From NCBI GenBank assembly GCA_022615595.1, contig JAKEGI010000001.1:1-6385 (forward strand): DNA of 6,385 nucleotides, written 5' to 3'. The DNA comes from Bacteroidales bacterium (GTDB lineage: Bacteria; Bacteroidota; Bacteroidia; Bacteroidales; VadinHA17). Numbering within the stretch: position 1 is the stretch's first letter; each line of letters opens with the position of its first letter. The notes below the pieces were generated by a model. The model was not told where the DNA came from and did no database searches. It was given only the letters and a program-made list of their open reading frames with translations. Shown here piece by piece: positions 1 to 5,668 of this stretch. The position numbers and the translations under genes are program-made.

Positions 1-558
1 AAGCCTGTTGTAATAATTGTGCATACCGTCATCAGGGTGTGCCTTACGGTAGAGGTCAGGGCTTGACGCCTCTATCCTGAGCAGGTACCTGTGAGCCCCT
101 GCTTCAAACCAGCGCATGTAGGTCTCTCTCTTCTGCTCACCAAGTGAGAGGGTGATGCCGAGACGCCCTTCCGTCATCTTCCTGATAGAAATTATCAGCT
201 CCTCGATATTGGAAATGAATGATTCTGATTTGTTCTCCCCGGCCTGTATTGCTATTGATCCGAAGTTCAGCCTGTATGCTGTCATTGCGGCTTTTATCAC
301 CTCTTCATTGGTGAGGGTATAGTGTTCAACCTTGCGGTTGTCACGCCTGATTCCACAGTAGAGGCAGTTCTTCCCGCAAACGTTGGAGTATTCAATAAGG
401 CCTCTCAGATAGACAATATTTCCCAGGTACCTGTCCCTGATCTCGGCTGCCTTACGGTAAAGCAAGGGTGCCTCCTCTTCACTGCATCTCAACAGTTCAA
501 TTATGTCGGATCTTTCATGATACTCTTTGTCAAGTATCGTCTGTATCTCGGAGGTCAT
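1..558 (-). CDS. hydE: [FeFe]-hydrogenase maturase HydE-like radical SAM protein, 3' part missing
   Basis: HydE is a radical S-adenosylmethionine enzyme of the cytoplasm that helps build the organic ligand of the [FeFe]-hydrogenase H-cluster. The frame is open from the ATG at 558 to the left edge and gives 186 residues, about half of a typical HydE of roughly 350. The cluster-binding motif CxxxCxxC is visible as CGKNCLYC, with Cys61, Cys65 and Cys68. It is preceded by LRGLIEYSNV and followed by GIRRDN, which is the usual HydE context. Further family-like stretches are IAIQAGEN (about 103-110), ITLSLGEQ (135-142) and HRYLLRIEASSPDLY (156-170). The ATG at 558 is the start because an in-frame stop lies at 582-580 with no other ATG between. 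The dipeptidase gene ends 68 bp upstream on the same strand, so co-transcription is possible. PylB-like and BioB-like enzymes share the fold, but the residues around the cluster fit HydE best. HydF, HydG and the hydrogenase are not in the window. Confidence 0.86.
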   Translation of the reverse strand, partial: MTSEIQTILDKEYHERSDIIELLRCSEEEAPLLYRKAAEIRDRYLGNIVYLRGLIEYSNVCGKNCLYCGIRRDNRKVEHYTLTNEEVIKAAMTAYRLNFGSIAIQAGENKSESFISNIEELIISIRKMTEGRLGITLSLGEQKRETYMRWFEAGAHRYLLRIEASSPDLYRKAHPDDGMHNYYNRL

Positions 559-626
559 AGTGCCAGTTAGCCTTGTAACTTATAACAACATTCCGAAAAG
601 AGTGTTCAGAAAATCTGGATTTTTTT

Positions 627-2252
627 TCAGAAACCTCTGCCGAACATTCCCCAGAGTGCGCGCTTCATCTCCTGCCAGTGATTCATGGAGGCAAGAGCAA
701 AAGAGTTGGTGTATTCTGTTACAATTTTTGCGGCCTCTTCATGTTTCCCCTGTTTGACAAGAACCTTCACCCTCTCCTCCAGTGCCGGCATCTCGCTGAC
801 AGCTTTCTCTTCCAGTTCTGCAACCGCCGGCTCAATAAGTTTCCTGCCGCGGTCCCAGTTCACCGTTGCAAGCCTGTTGGCCTCACGAAATGACCAGATG
901 GCTGCATCCTCACGGTAGCGGTGCTGACCGCATATCCGGAAGCTTTCAGGAAGTGACATTGTTCCTGAGAAGATGGGAATACGCGGGCTCTGTCCGGGAT
1001 TGTCAAACGAGAACCATGCCACAGCGCCTACCTCGTCGGGCAGCCAGTCGCGGCACTGTATGACGTGAGAGTACGAGCATCCGGCAATGGCAATGGTCCT
1101 CTGTCTCTCGATGGTCCCCGGTTTAAGTTCGTTGATGAGGGTACGCAGGTCCGCATTCATCCAGTTGGAAACAACAGGAGACCTAATTGTATCGGTGTAT
1201 TCCACACCTGCCTCATCCTTCTTCGTCACCTTCACAAGGAGGTTTTTAGTCATATCGTAGGGTGTGCCTTCATAGGTCTGCCGGAAACAGGCCATAACAT
1301 CCCTGGCTGAGAGCTTCTTCTCCGGCTTCACCGAGAAGGGAAGCTCCTCCATTTCCATTGTCAGTCCGAGCGAGGGTGCCAGGGTGCTCAGCACAAAAAA
1401 CTCCCTTATGGCGTAGGGTTTACCTGTTCCTATGACCTTGTAAAACTTCATGGGCTCCTTACCGTCCCAGTAGCCCAGTGCCGTTGCTTTTTTGCGAAGA
1501 TCCTTTGAGGTCATGAAGTGATCAGGGTCATTGAACTTCACGTCGGATATTCTCGGTATGTTGGCGGCAATGCCCACATGGTCATCAGGGATCCTCTGGG
1601 CGACCCACAGTGAAGAGGGCTTGCCCGGGCCCGACCCGGCTATCTCGAGTTGCCACACCTCTTTTGGGTCGGCAATGGTTATACACTCAGCCAGGTCACC
1701 ATACCCGTATTGTTCTGCCAGTGATCCGATGAGCGCTATCGCCTGCCGTGCCGTTGTGCAGCGCTGCAGGGCAATTTTCTCAAGCTCCTCGATGAGAAAA
1801 AGACCGTCAGTATTGATCAGTTCCTTGCGTCCGTAGATTGTTGTTTCACCGATGGCAAGCTGCTTCTCGTTGAGGCACGGGTAAGCAGTGCTGAGGAAGG
1901 CGAAGGTGGAGGAGGCTTCAGGTATCTCTCCCTTGCGGGTGACGTTTGTCATATCCCAGGCTGCCTCAGTATGCAGGGTACCCCAGTAAATGGGTCGCAT
2001 CGAGTCTTTGCCGGGGGTGCTCGCCGGAACGACCTCCAGCCATGTGCGGTAGTTACCATCGCAGGTATGAGAGGTCATGACCGAACCGTCGGCCGAAGCC
2101 AGCCTGCCCACCATAATGCTGGTACAGTTCTCGGCATAGCCTGGTCCGTCGGGATCGATCTCCCTGTACTGGGCGTTTACTGTTGAACCGGCAAGGGTCA
2201 GCAGCAGGGTCAGCGCAGCTGAGATCATTATGAGACTGTTGTTTCTTTTCAT
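627..2252 (-). CDS. Exported C69 (U34) family dipeptidase
   Basis: This is a complete 541-residue protein of the peptidase C69 family, related to Lactobacillus PepD. These are N-terminal-nucleophile dipeptidases with a catalytic cysteine exposed by removal of a leader. A signal peptide is visible at residues 1-27 (basic MKRNN, a hydrophobic core, then STVNA), so it probably acts in the periplasm or outside the cell. The likely nucleophile is Cys43 in ENCTSIMVG, followed by the family-typical ADGSVMTSHTCDG (54-66). Other family stretches are ECITIADPKEVWQLE (189-203), LWVAQRIPDDHVGIAANIPRI (215-235, here naming 21 positions of one conserved block) and the C-terminal SFDNPGQSPRIPIFSG (415-430). 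Residues 470-515 are rich in Glu, Lys and Ala and probably helical. Cys43 lies about 15 residues past the predicted signal cleavage, so a second, perhaps autocatalytic, cut would be needed; that is inference. The ATG at 2252 is the first residue of the signal peptide. The gene is divergent from the CoA ligase and upstream of hydE. Confidence 0.88.
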   Translation of the reverse strand: MKRNNSLIMISAALTLLLTLAGSTVNAQYREIDPDGPGYAENCTSIMVGRLASADGSVMTSHTCDGNYRTWLEVVPASTPGKDSMRPIYWGTLHTEAAWDMTNVTRKGEIPEASSTFAFLSTAYPCLNEKQLAIGETTIYGRKELINTDGLFLIEELEKIALQRCTTARQAIALIGSLAEQYGYGDLAECITIADPKEVWQLEIAGSGPGKPSSLWVAQRIPDDHVGIAANIPRISDVKFNDPDHFMTSKDLRKKATALGYWDGKEPMKFYKVIGTGKPYAIREFFVLSTLAPSLGLTMEMEELPFSVKPEKKLSARDVMACFRQTYEGTPYDMTKNLLVKVTKKDEAGVEYTDTIRSPVVSNWMNADLRTLINELKPGTIERQRTIAIAGCSYSHVIQCRDWLPDEVGAVAWFSFDNPGQSPRIPIFSGTMSLPESFRICGQHRYREDAAIWSFREANRLATVNWDRGRKLIEPAVAELEEKAVSEMPALEERVKVLVKQGKHEEAAKIVTEYTNSFALASMNHWQEMKRALWGMFGRGF

Positions 2253-2305
2253 CTGAGGTTAGTTTGAATTGTCAAAATTAAAATTCCATTTCTATTCGGA
2301 GGCAC

Positions 2306-2337
2306 TAAAGATAATATTATGCAGCATAATTATTCAA
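2306..2337 (-). promoter_or_regulatory. Candidate Bacteroidota-type promoter for the dipeptidase
   Basis: Read on the minus strand, TATCTTTA (plus positions 2306-2313) matches seven of the eight letters of the Bacteroidota -7 element TAnnTTTG. A TTG (plus 2335-2337) sits 21 nt upstream of it, within the known 17-23 nt spacing for the -33 element. This would start transcription near 2299 and give a leader of roughly 45-50 nt before the ATG at 2252. It was recognised by eye only, and such short motifs occur by chance in AT-rich DNA. Confidence 0.45.
2316..2330. promoter_or_regulatory. 15-bp perfect inverted repeat, possible operator
   Basis: ATTATGC-A-GCATAAT is a perfect 7-bp inverted repeat around a single central base. 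It fills most of the 21-nt spacer between the proposed -33 and -7 elements of the dipeptidase promoter. That position and symmetry suit binding by a dimeric regulator that would block RNA polymerase. The regulator is unknown, no second copy is seen in the window, and the role is inference. Confidence 0.4.
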
Positions 2338-2350
2338 GGTTCAAGCTTTG

Positions 2351-2384
2351 CCCACCGTATCCGCCAGTTGGCGGAGAAGGTGGG
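2351..2384. repeat. REP-like imperfect palindrome (strong hairpin)
   Basis: CCCACC (2351-2356) pairs with GGTGGG (2379-2384). Inside a symmetric 3/3-nt internal loop (GTA/GAA), TCCGCC (2360-2365) pairs with GGCGGA (2370-2375) around the loop AGTT. The result is a compact GC-rich hairpin of 12 base pairs. It lies upstream of both flanking genes, so it is not a terminator for either one, and no T-run follows it. The form resembles repetitive extragenic palindromes. Only one copy is in the window, so dispersal through the genome cannot be shown here. Confidence 0.6.
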
Positions 2385-2387
2385 GTT

Positions 2388-2422
2388 CATGGGGCATGGG
2401 GCATGGTGCAGGGCGCAGGCTG
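2388..2422. repeat. Decayed heptamer array, about 5 units (CATGGGG-like)
   Basis: Five consecutive 7-bp units read CATGGGG, CATGGGG, CATGGTG, CAGGGCG and CAGGCTG. The first two are identical and the rest drift progressively toward the next array. The G-runs at 2382-2385, 2391-2394, 2398-2401 and 2411-2413 are borderline for a G-quadruplex, because the last loop is 9 nt. Confidence 0.6.
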
Positions 2423-2481
2423 AGGTTAAGGTTAAGGTTAAGGTTGAGGTTGAGGTTGAGGTTGAGGTTAAGGTTAAGGTT
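2422..2481. repeat. Hexamer tandem array RAGGTT, 10 units
   Basis: Ten uninterrupted 6-bp units differ only at the first base, which reads G,A,A,A,G,G,G,G,A,A along the array. A broken eleventh unit AAGAGG follows. The plus strand from 2421 to 2497 contains no C at all (77 nt), so the strand bias is extreme. The unit is two codons long, which creates artificial open frames on both strands. None of these has family resemblance or a plausible start context. Confidence 0.95.
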
Positions 2482-2497
2482 AAGAGGTGAAGGAGTA

Positions 2498-2529
2498 CAT
2501 GATTGCATGATTGCACGATTGCATGATTG
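2498..2529. repeat. Octamer tandem array CATGATTG, 4 units
   Basis: Four consecutive 8-bp units are CATGATTG, CATGATTG, CACGATTG and CATGATTG. The single difference is a T-to-C transition in the third unit. The array is followed by a non-repeated spacer (2530-2540) and then the 16-bp array. Confidence 0.9.
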
Positions 2530-2540
2530 AACGACCCTCA

Positions 2541-2620
2541 GACAGCGAAGCGTCAGGACAGCGAAGCTCAAAGACAGCGAAGCTCAAAGACAGCGAAGCT
2601 CAAAGACAGCGAAGCGTATC
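2541..2620. repeat. 16-bp tandem array, 5 units, each with GCGAAGC
   Basis: Five contiguous 16-bp units begin with GACAGCGAAGC. The three central units (2557-2572, 2573-2588, 2589-2604) are identical and end CTCAAA after the core GCGAAG. The first (2541-2556) and last (2605-2620) units carry GCGT at that point and have different tails. Each unit contains GCGAAGC, a heptamer known to form an exceptionally stable mini-hairpin in single-stranded DNA. The array ends 1 bp before the proposed -33 element of the CoA-ligase promoter, so it could affect initiation; that is inference. Confidence 0.95.
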
Positions 2621-2621
2621 A

Positions 2622-2652
2622 TTTGTTATATATCAAAATGTTTCTACCTTTA
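2622..2652 (+). promoter_or_regulatory. Candidate Bacteroidota-type promoter for the CoA ligase
   Basis: TTTG at 2622-2625 and TACCTTTA at 2645-2652 are separated by 19 nt. The second element matches TAnnTTTG in seven of eight letters. Transcription would start near 2658, leaving a short AT-rich leader of about 15-20 nt before the ATG at 2675. No Shine-Dalgarno sequence is visible, as is usual in this phylum. It is a by-eye call. Confidence 0.55.
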
Positions 2653-2674
2653 GAAATGAACACAATGCGGAAAA

Positions 2675-4732
2675 ATGATAAGTGATAAGCTATTGAATCC
2701 CAGGACCATCGCCGTAATAGGCGGTTCTGATGACGTGACCAAGGCCGGGGGCAAGGTCCTTAAGAATCTTCTGGGCTGCGGATTCACCGGAGATATCTTT
2801 GTGGTCAATCCCAGGGCCGAGGTTGTGCAGGGCGTCAGCTCCTTTCAGGATGTCTCGATGCTGCCGCAGACAGATCTGGCAGTGATTGCCGTTGCCGCAC
2901 GCTTCTGCCCGGATATTGTCAGGACGCTTGCATATGAGAAGAAGACGGGAGGATTCATAATCCTTTCTGCCGGATTCAGTGAGGAGAGCAAAGAGGGTGA
3001 AACCCTGGAACATGAGATAGTAGATATTATTAACCATACCGGTGGAACCCTGATAGGCCCCAACTGTATTGGCTTTCTGAATGTAAATTATTATGGTGTC
3101 TTTACGGAGCCGTTACCCCCCCTGTCACCGTCAGGTGTAGATTTTGTTTCAGGATCAGGAGCTACTGCGGTATTCATAATGGAGACTGCCATTACAGGAG
3201 GATTAAGGTTCTCAAGTGTATGGTCAGTGGGCAACAGTGCCCAGACAGGTGTGGAGGATGTTCTTGAGCATCTTGACCTCACCTTTGATCCGGAAAAAAG
3301 TTCGAGGATCAAGCTGCTCTATGTGGAGAGCATCTCTGATCCTGCAAGGTTACTTATACATGCCTCTTCACTTATTCGAAAAGGATGTCGCATTGCTGCA
3401 ATCAAGGCCGGCACCTCAGAGGCTGGCTCCAGGGCAGCATCATCACATACGGGTGCCATGGCCTCGCCTGACAGCGCGGTGGAGGCTCTATTTCGCAAGG
3501 CCGGAATCGTAAGATGCTTCAGCCGCAACGAGCTGGCGACGGTGGCTTCGCTTTTCACCTACAAACCGCTTACGGGCAACAGGATTGCCGTTGTAACACA
3601 TGCCGGAGGACCGGCAGTGATGCTCACCGATGCGCTGAGCGAAGGAGGCCTTTCAGTGCCCGCGATCACCGGAGAGGCTGCGGCAAGGCTGCTTGCAAAG
3701 CTTTATCCCGGATCTTCGGTCGCAAACCCGATAGACTTTCTGGCTACCGGGACTGCCGAACAGCTTGGACATATAATCGAAGCCTGTGAGAATGAATTTG
3801 AGGAGATCGATGCTATGGCTGTGATCTTCGGAAGTCCCGGGCTCTTTCCTGTGGATGATGTCTATGATTTGTTGCACAATAAGATACGGACATGCCATAA
3901 GCCGGTTTATCCCATAATGCCATCAGTAATGAATGTTAAAAGGGAGATAGCAGATTTTGCAGCCAGGGACAATGCGATGTTCTTTGACGAGGTGCTCTTC
4001 GCCAAAGCCCTCTGCAAAATTTACAGTACGCCCAAACCGGCAGGGCAAGACCAGGGAAGTGCAGGAACAGACAGCGCAAGGGTAAGGTCTGTGATCGACA
4101 GTGCCGGGAACGGTTACCTCCTGCCGGATAAAGTTTCTGAACTGCTCGATGCTGCAGGCATCAGAAGGGTGCCTGAGGCAGTTGTTGCATCTGCCGGAGA
4201 GGCTGAAGCAGAGGCAATACGAATGGGATTCCCGGTTGTAATGAAGGTGGTGGGTCCGGTACATAAATCAGACATTGGCGGTGTGGTCCTTAATGTAAGC
4301 AGCACGGATGAGGTGCGGCGGGAGTTCCTAAGGATGATCACACTTGAAGATGTTTCGGGAATACTTATACAGAAAATGATATCTGGCATGGAGCTCTTCT
4401 GTGGCACAAAGAGGGAGGAGAAGTTCGGCCACCTCATCATGGCAGGTATGGGAGGCATCTTCATTGAAGTTTTCAGGGACGTGGCGAAATGTCTCTGTCC
4501 GGTCTCTGAGAGCGAGGCAAGGTCGATGATAAGGTCACTCAGGTCATACAGTCTGTTGAAGGGTGTGCGCGGCAACAAGGGAATAAGTGAGGAGGCCTTC
4601 ATCAGGGTGATAACCGCTCTCTCTGATCTCGTTACAGCAGCACCAGAGATTTTTGAGATGGATATAAATCCGCTCATGGCTGACGGAGACAACATAATTG
4701 CGGTTGATGCCAGGGTCAGGGTTGAGAAGTGA
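2675..4732 (+). CDS. acd: Acetate/acyl-CoA ligase (ADP-forming), fused alpha-beta
   Basis: This cytoplasmic enzyme converts acetyl-CoA or another acyl-CoA, ADP and phosphate into the free acid, ATP and CoA, the energy-saving last step of acid fermentation. The 685 residues hold both subunits in one chain. A CoA-binding Rossmann domain lies at about 1-130 (IAVIGGSDD at 12-20, GDIFVVNPR at 39-47, IGPNCIG at 127-133). Two succinyl-CoA-synthetase-like domains follow at about 150-295 and 300-450 (AVVTHAGGPAVML at 305-317). A low-complexity linker lies at about 453-473, then an ATP-grasp domain at 475-685 with MDINPLM at 662-668. The phosphorylated histidine is expected at His258 in SSHTGAMAS; the second phosphohistidine site of the beta part is expected at His530 in VHKSDIGGV. 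No GNAT domain is attached, which argues against a Pat-type protein acetyltransferase. The substrate (acetate or longer, branched or aryl acids) cannot be read from sequence. The ATG at 2675 begins just before the first beta strand, as in the family. Confidence 0.9.
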   Translation: MISDKLLNPRTIAVIGGSDDVTKAGGKVLKNLLGCGFTGDIFVVNPRAEVVQGVSSFQDVSMLPQTDLAVIAVAARFCPDIVRTLAYEKKTGGFIILSAGFSEESKEGETLEHEIVDIINHTGGTLIGPNCIGFLNVNYYGVFTEPLPPLSPSGVDFVSGSGATAVFIMETAITGGLRFSSVWSVGNSAQTGVEDVLEHLDLTFDPEKSSRIKLLYVESISDPARLLIHASSLIRKGCRIAAIKAGTSEAGSRAASSHTGAMASPDSAVEALFRKAGIVRCFSRNELATVASLFTYKPLTGNRIAVVTHAGGPAVMLTDALSEGGLSVPAITGEAAARLLAKLYPGSSVANPIDFLATGTAEQLGHIIEACENEFEEIDAMAVIFGSPGLFPVDDVYDLLHNKIRTCHKPVYPIMPSVMNVKREIADFAARDNAMFFDEVLFAKALCKIYSTPKPAGQDQGSAGTDSARVRSVIDSAGNGYLLPDKVSELLDAAGIRRVPEAVVASAGEAEAEAIRMGFPVVMKVVGPVHKSDIGGVVLNVSSTDEVRREFLRMITLEDVSGILIQKMISGMELFCGTKREEKFGHLIMAGMGGIFIEVFRDVAKCLCPVSESEARSMIRSLRSYSLLKGVRGNKGISEEAFIRVITALSDLVTAAPEIFEMDINPLMADGDNIIAVDARVRVEK

Positions 4733-4750
4733 GGCCAGAGACATGAGGTT

Positions 4751-4814
4751 ATCGGTTGTCGGTTGTCGGTTATCGGTTGTCGGTTATCGGTTAGTCGGTT
4801 ATCGGTTATCGGTT
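4751..4814. repeat. Heptamer tandem array RTCGGTT, 9 units
   Basis: Nine units fill half of the gap between the CoA ligase and the Mpv17-like gene. The first base reads A,G,G,A,G,A,G,A,A along the array. The seventh unit (4793-4800) is 8 nt because of an inserted A. As in the hexamer array, variation is a purine transition at one fixed position. A GAGGTT at 4745-4750 directly precedes it and equals the unit of the hexamer array. No terminator hairpin is seen in 4733-4856, so read-through from the CoA ligase into the next gene is possible. Confidence 0.95.
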
Positions 4815-4856
4815 GCACGATCCCAAGCCATGAGAAATAAGAAGTAACACTCGATA

Positions 4857-5648
4857 ATGAAAAAGAGAGACTTAATTTTTATAGCAGGTTTTGCAGCGGT
4901 TTTTGTTCCATTCTTTGTTTCAGACAAGCTGTTTGATTTCTTCCTGTGGTTCAGCAGGGAGTGGGCTTTTACAGCAAGCTTCATCAAATTTGCGATACTG
5001 GCAACCATGGGTGAGATGCTCGGCAGCAGGATCAGGACAGGCATCTACCTTCCGGAAGGTTTTGCGCTGTTGTACCGGGCTGTCGTCTGGGGATTTCTCG
5101 GCATGACAGTCAAAGCTGCATTTATGATATTTGGCGGCGGTACACCGCTGATAATGGTACACCTGGGCATGGAGGACCCGGCGGCCGTCATGGCCGGTCC
5201 GGTGACCGGTGCCAGGGTGCTGCTCGCCCTGGCAATCAGCACCTTCCTCAATATCTTCTATGCACCAGTGCTGATGGTGACCCACAGAGTCAGCGATCTC
5301 CACATAGCAGCCGCAGCAGGAGACCGGAGAAAGCTGTTTAAGGTACCAGACGTGACAGGGCTGCTTGCATCAATCGACTGGAACAGCATGTGGGGGATCG
5401 TGCTGAAAAAAAGCATCCTGCTCTTCTGGATACCGGCACAGACAGTAAATTTTCTGCTACCGGAGGAGTTCAGGATCCTCGTTGCCGCACTATACAGTAC
5501 CCTGCTGGGGGTGATACTTGCACTTGCGGCGGGGCAGGTAAAGACGGAAGACGGAAGACGGAAGACGGAAGACCGGAGACTTTTGACAAATATGACTAAT
5601 AGCAGGAAATCTTGTCTTATAAAATTTCTATCTTGGTGCCACAGATGA
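4857..5648 (+). CDS. Mpv17/PMP22-like integral membrane protein
   Basis: The 263-residue product is hydrophobic for most of its length. Likely membrane segments are residues 6-24, 40-56, 67-94, 118-141 and 180-226. The block FWIPAQTVNFLLPEEFR (190-206) followed by a hydrophobic helix resembles the C-terminal signature of Mpv17/PMP22 proteins, where a Trp-rich helix leads to NF, P and R residues. That family forms membrane proteins of organelles in eukaryotes, and the bacterial members have no settled function. The ATG at 4857 is the first in frame after a stop at 4845. The recognisable family part ends near residue 226. The last 37 residues come from a heptamer DNA repeat (KTEDGRRKTEDRR, 229-241) and from what looks like intergenic DNA, so this tail is probably acquired. 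It lies 124 bp after the CoA ligase and 20 bp before the aminotransferase. Confidence 0.72.
   Translation: MKKRDLIFIAGFAAVFVPFFVSDKLFDFFLWFSREWAFTASFIKFAILATMGEMLGSRIRTGIYLPEGFALLYRAVVWGFLGMTVKAAFMIFGGGTPLIMVHLGMEDPAAVMAGPVTGARVLLALAISTFLNIFYAPVLMVTHRVSDLHIAAAAGDRRKLFKVPDVTGLLASIDWNSMWGIVLKKSILLFWIPAQTVNFLLPEEFRILVAALYSTLLGVILALAAGQVKTEDGRRKTEDRRLLTNMTNSRKSCLIKFLSWCHR
5543..5577. repeat. Heptamer tandem array GACGGAA inside a gene end
   Basis: Four perfect units of GACGGAA (5543-5570) and one altered unit GACCGGA (5571-5577) lie inside the 3' end of the Mpv17-like frame. Seven is not a multiple of three, so the three frames are used in turn and a seven-residue peptide repeat KTEDGRR results. 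In the two other frames the DNA just after the array stops quickly (TGA and TAA within about 30 bp), so gaining or losing one unit would change and shorten the protein tail. Confidence 0.93.
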
Positions 5649-5668
5649 GGGCTCTAAATGGAAAATTT

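Larger units (their letters stand above)
2333..2620. other. Repeat island between divergent genes
   Basis: About 290 bp of this gap are almost entirely short repeats laid end to end. In order they are a doubled heptamer TTCAAGG/TTCAAGC (2333-2346), a REP-like hairpin (2351-2384), a decayed heptamer array (2388-2422), a hexamer array (2422-2481), an octamer array (2498-2529) and a 16-bp array (2541-2620). Only the flanks, 2253-2332 and 2621-2674, look like ordinary promoter DNA. No credible gene lies in the island: frames that are open through it encode only low-complexity dipeptide repeats such as Lys-Val/Glu-Val on the plus strand or Asn-Leu on the minus strand. Confidence 0.8.

Noticed and set aside
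607..627. CAGA-AAA-TCTG followed by eight T on the plus strand, terminator-like
   Set aside because: The stem is only 4 bp and the T-run is on the plus strand, while both flanking genes are read on the minus strand, so it cannot end the dipeptidase transcript.
2269..2571. Open frames on both strands through the repeat island, giving Lys-Val/Glu-Val, Arg-Leu, Asn-Leu or Ser-Thr-Leu-Thr runs
   Set aside because: They exist because a 6-bp unit without stop codons is repeated ten times. They have no family resemblance outside the repeat and no start context.
2388..2620. CRISPR array or phage attachment site
   Set aside because: The units are directly adjacent without unique spacers, and no cas, integrase or tRNA gene is nearby.
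2676..2689. Doubled heptamer TGATAAG over the CoA-ligase start codon
   Set aside because: Two copies of an AT-rich word overlapping a start are plausible by chance and add nothing beyond the larger arrays.
4114..4818. 234-residue open frame on the minus strand opposite the CoA ligase
   Set aside because: It lies opposite a well-supported gene, begins inside the heptamer array (repeated ITDNRQP-like residues) and has a Ser/Thr/Ile-rich composition typical of an antisense shadow.
5583..5636. Promoter for the aminotransferase (TTTTG near 5585, TATCTTGG at 5629-5636)
   Set aside because: The -7-like word has a mismatch at a conserved T, and no TTG lies at a 17-23 nt spacing upstream of it.
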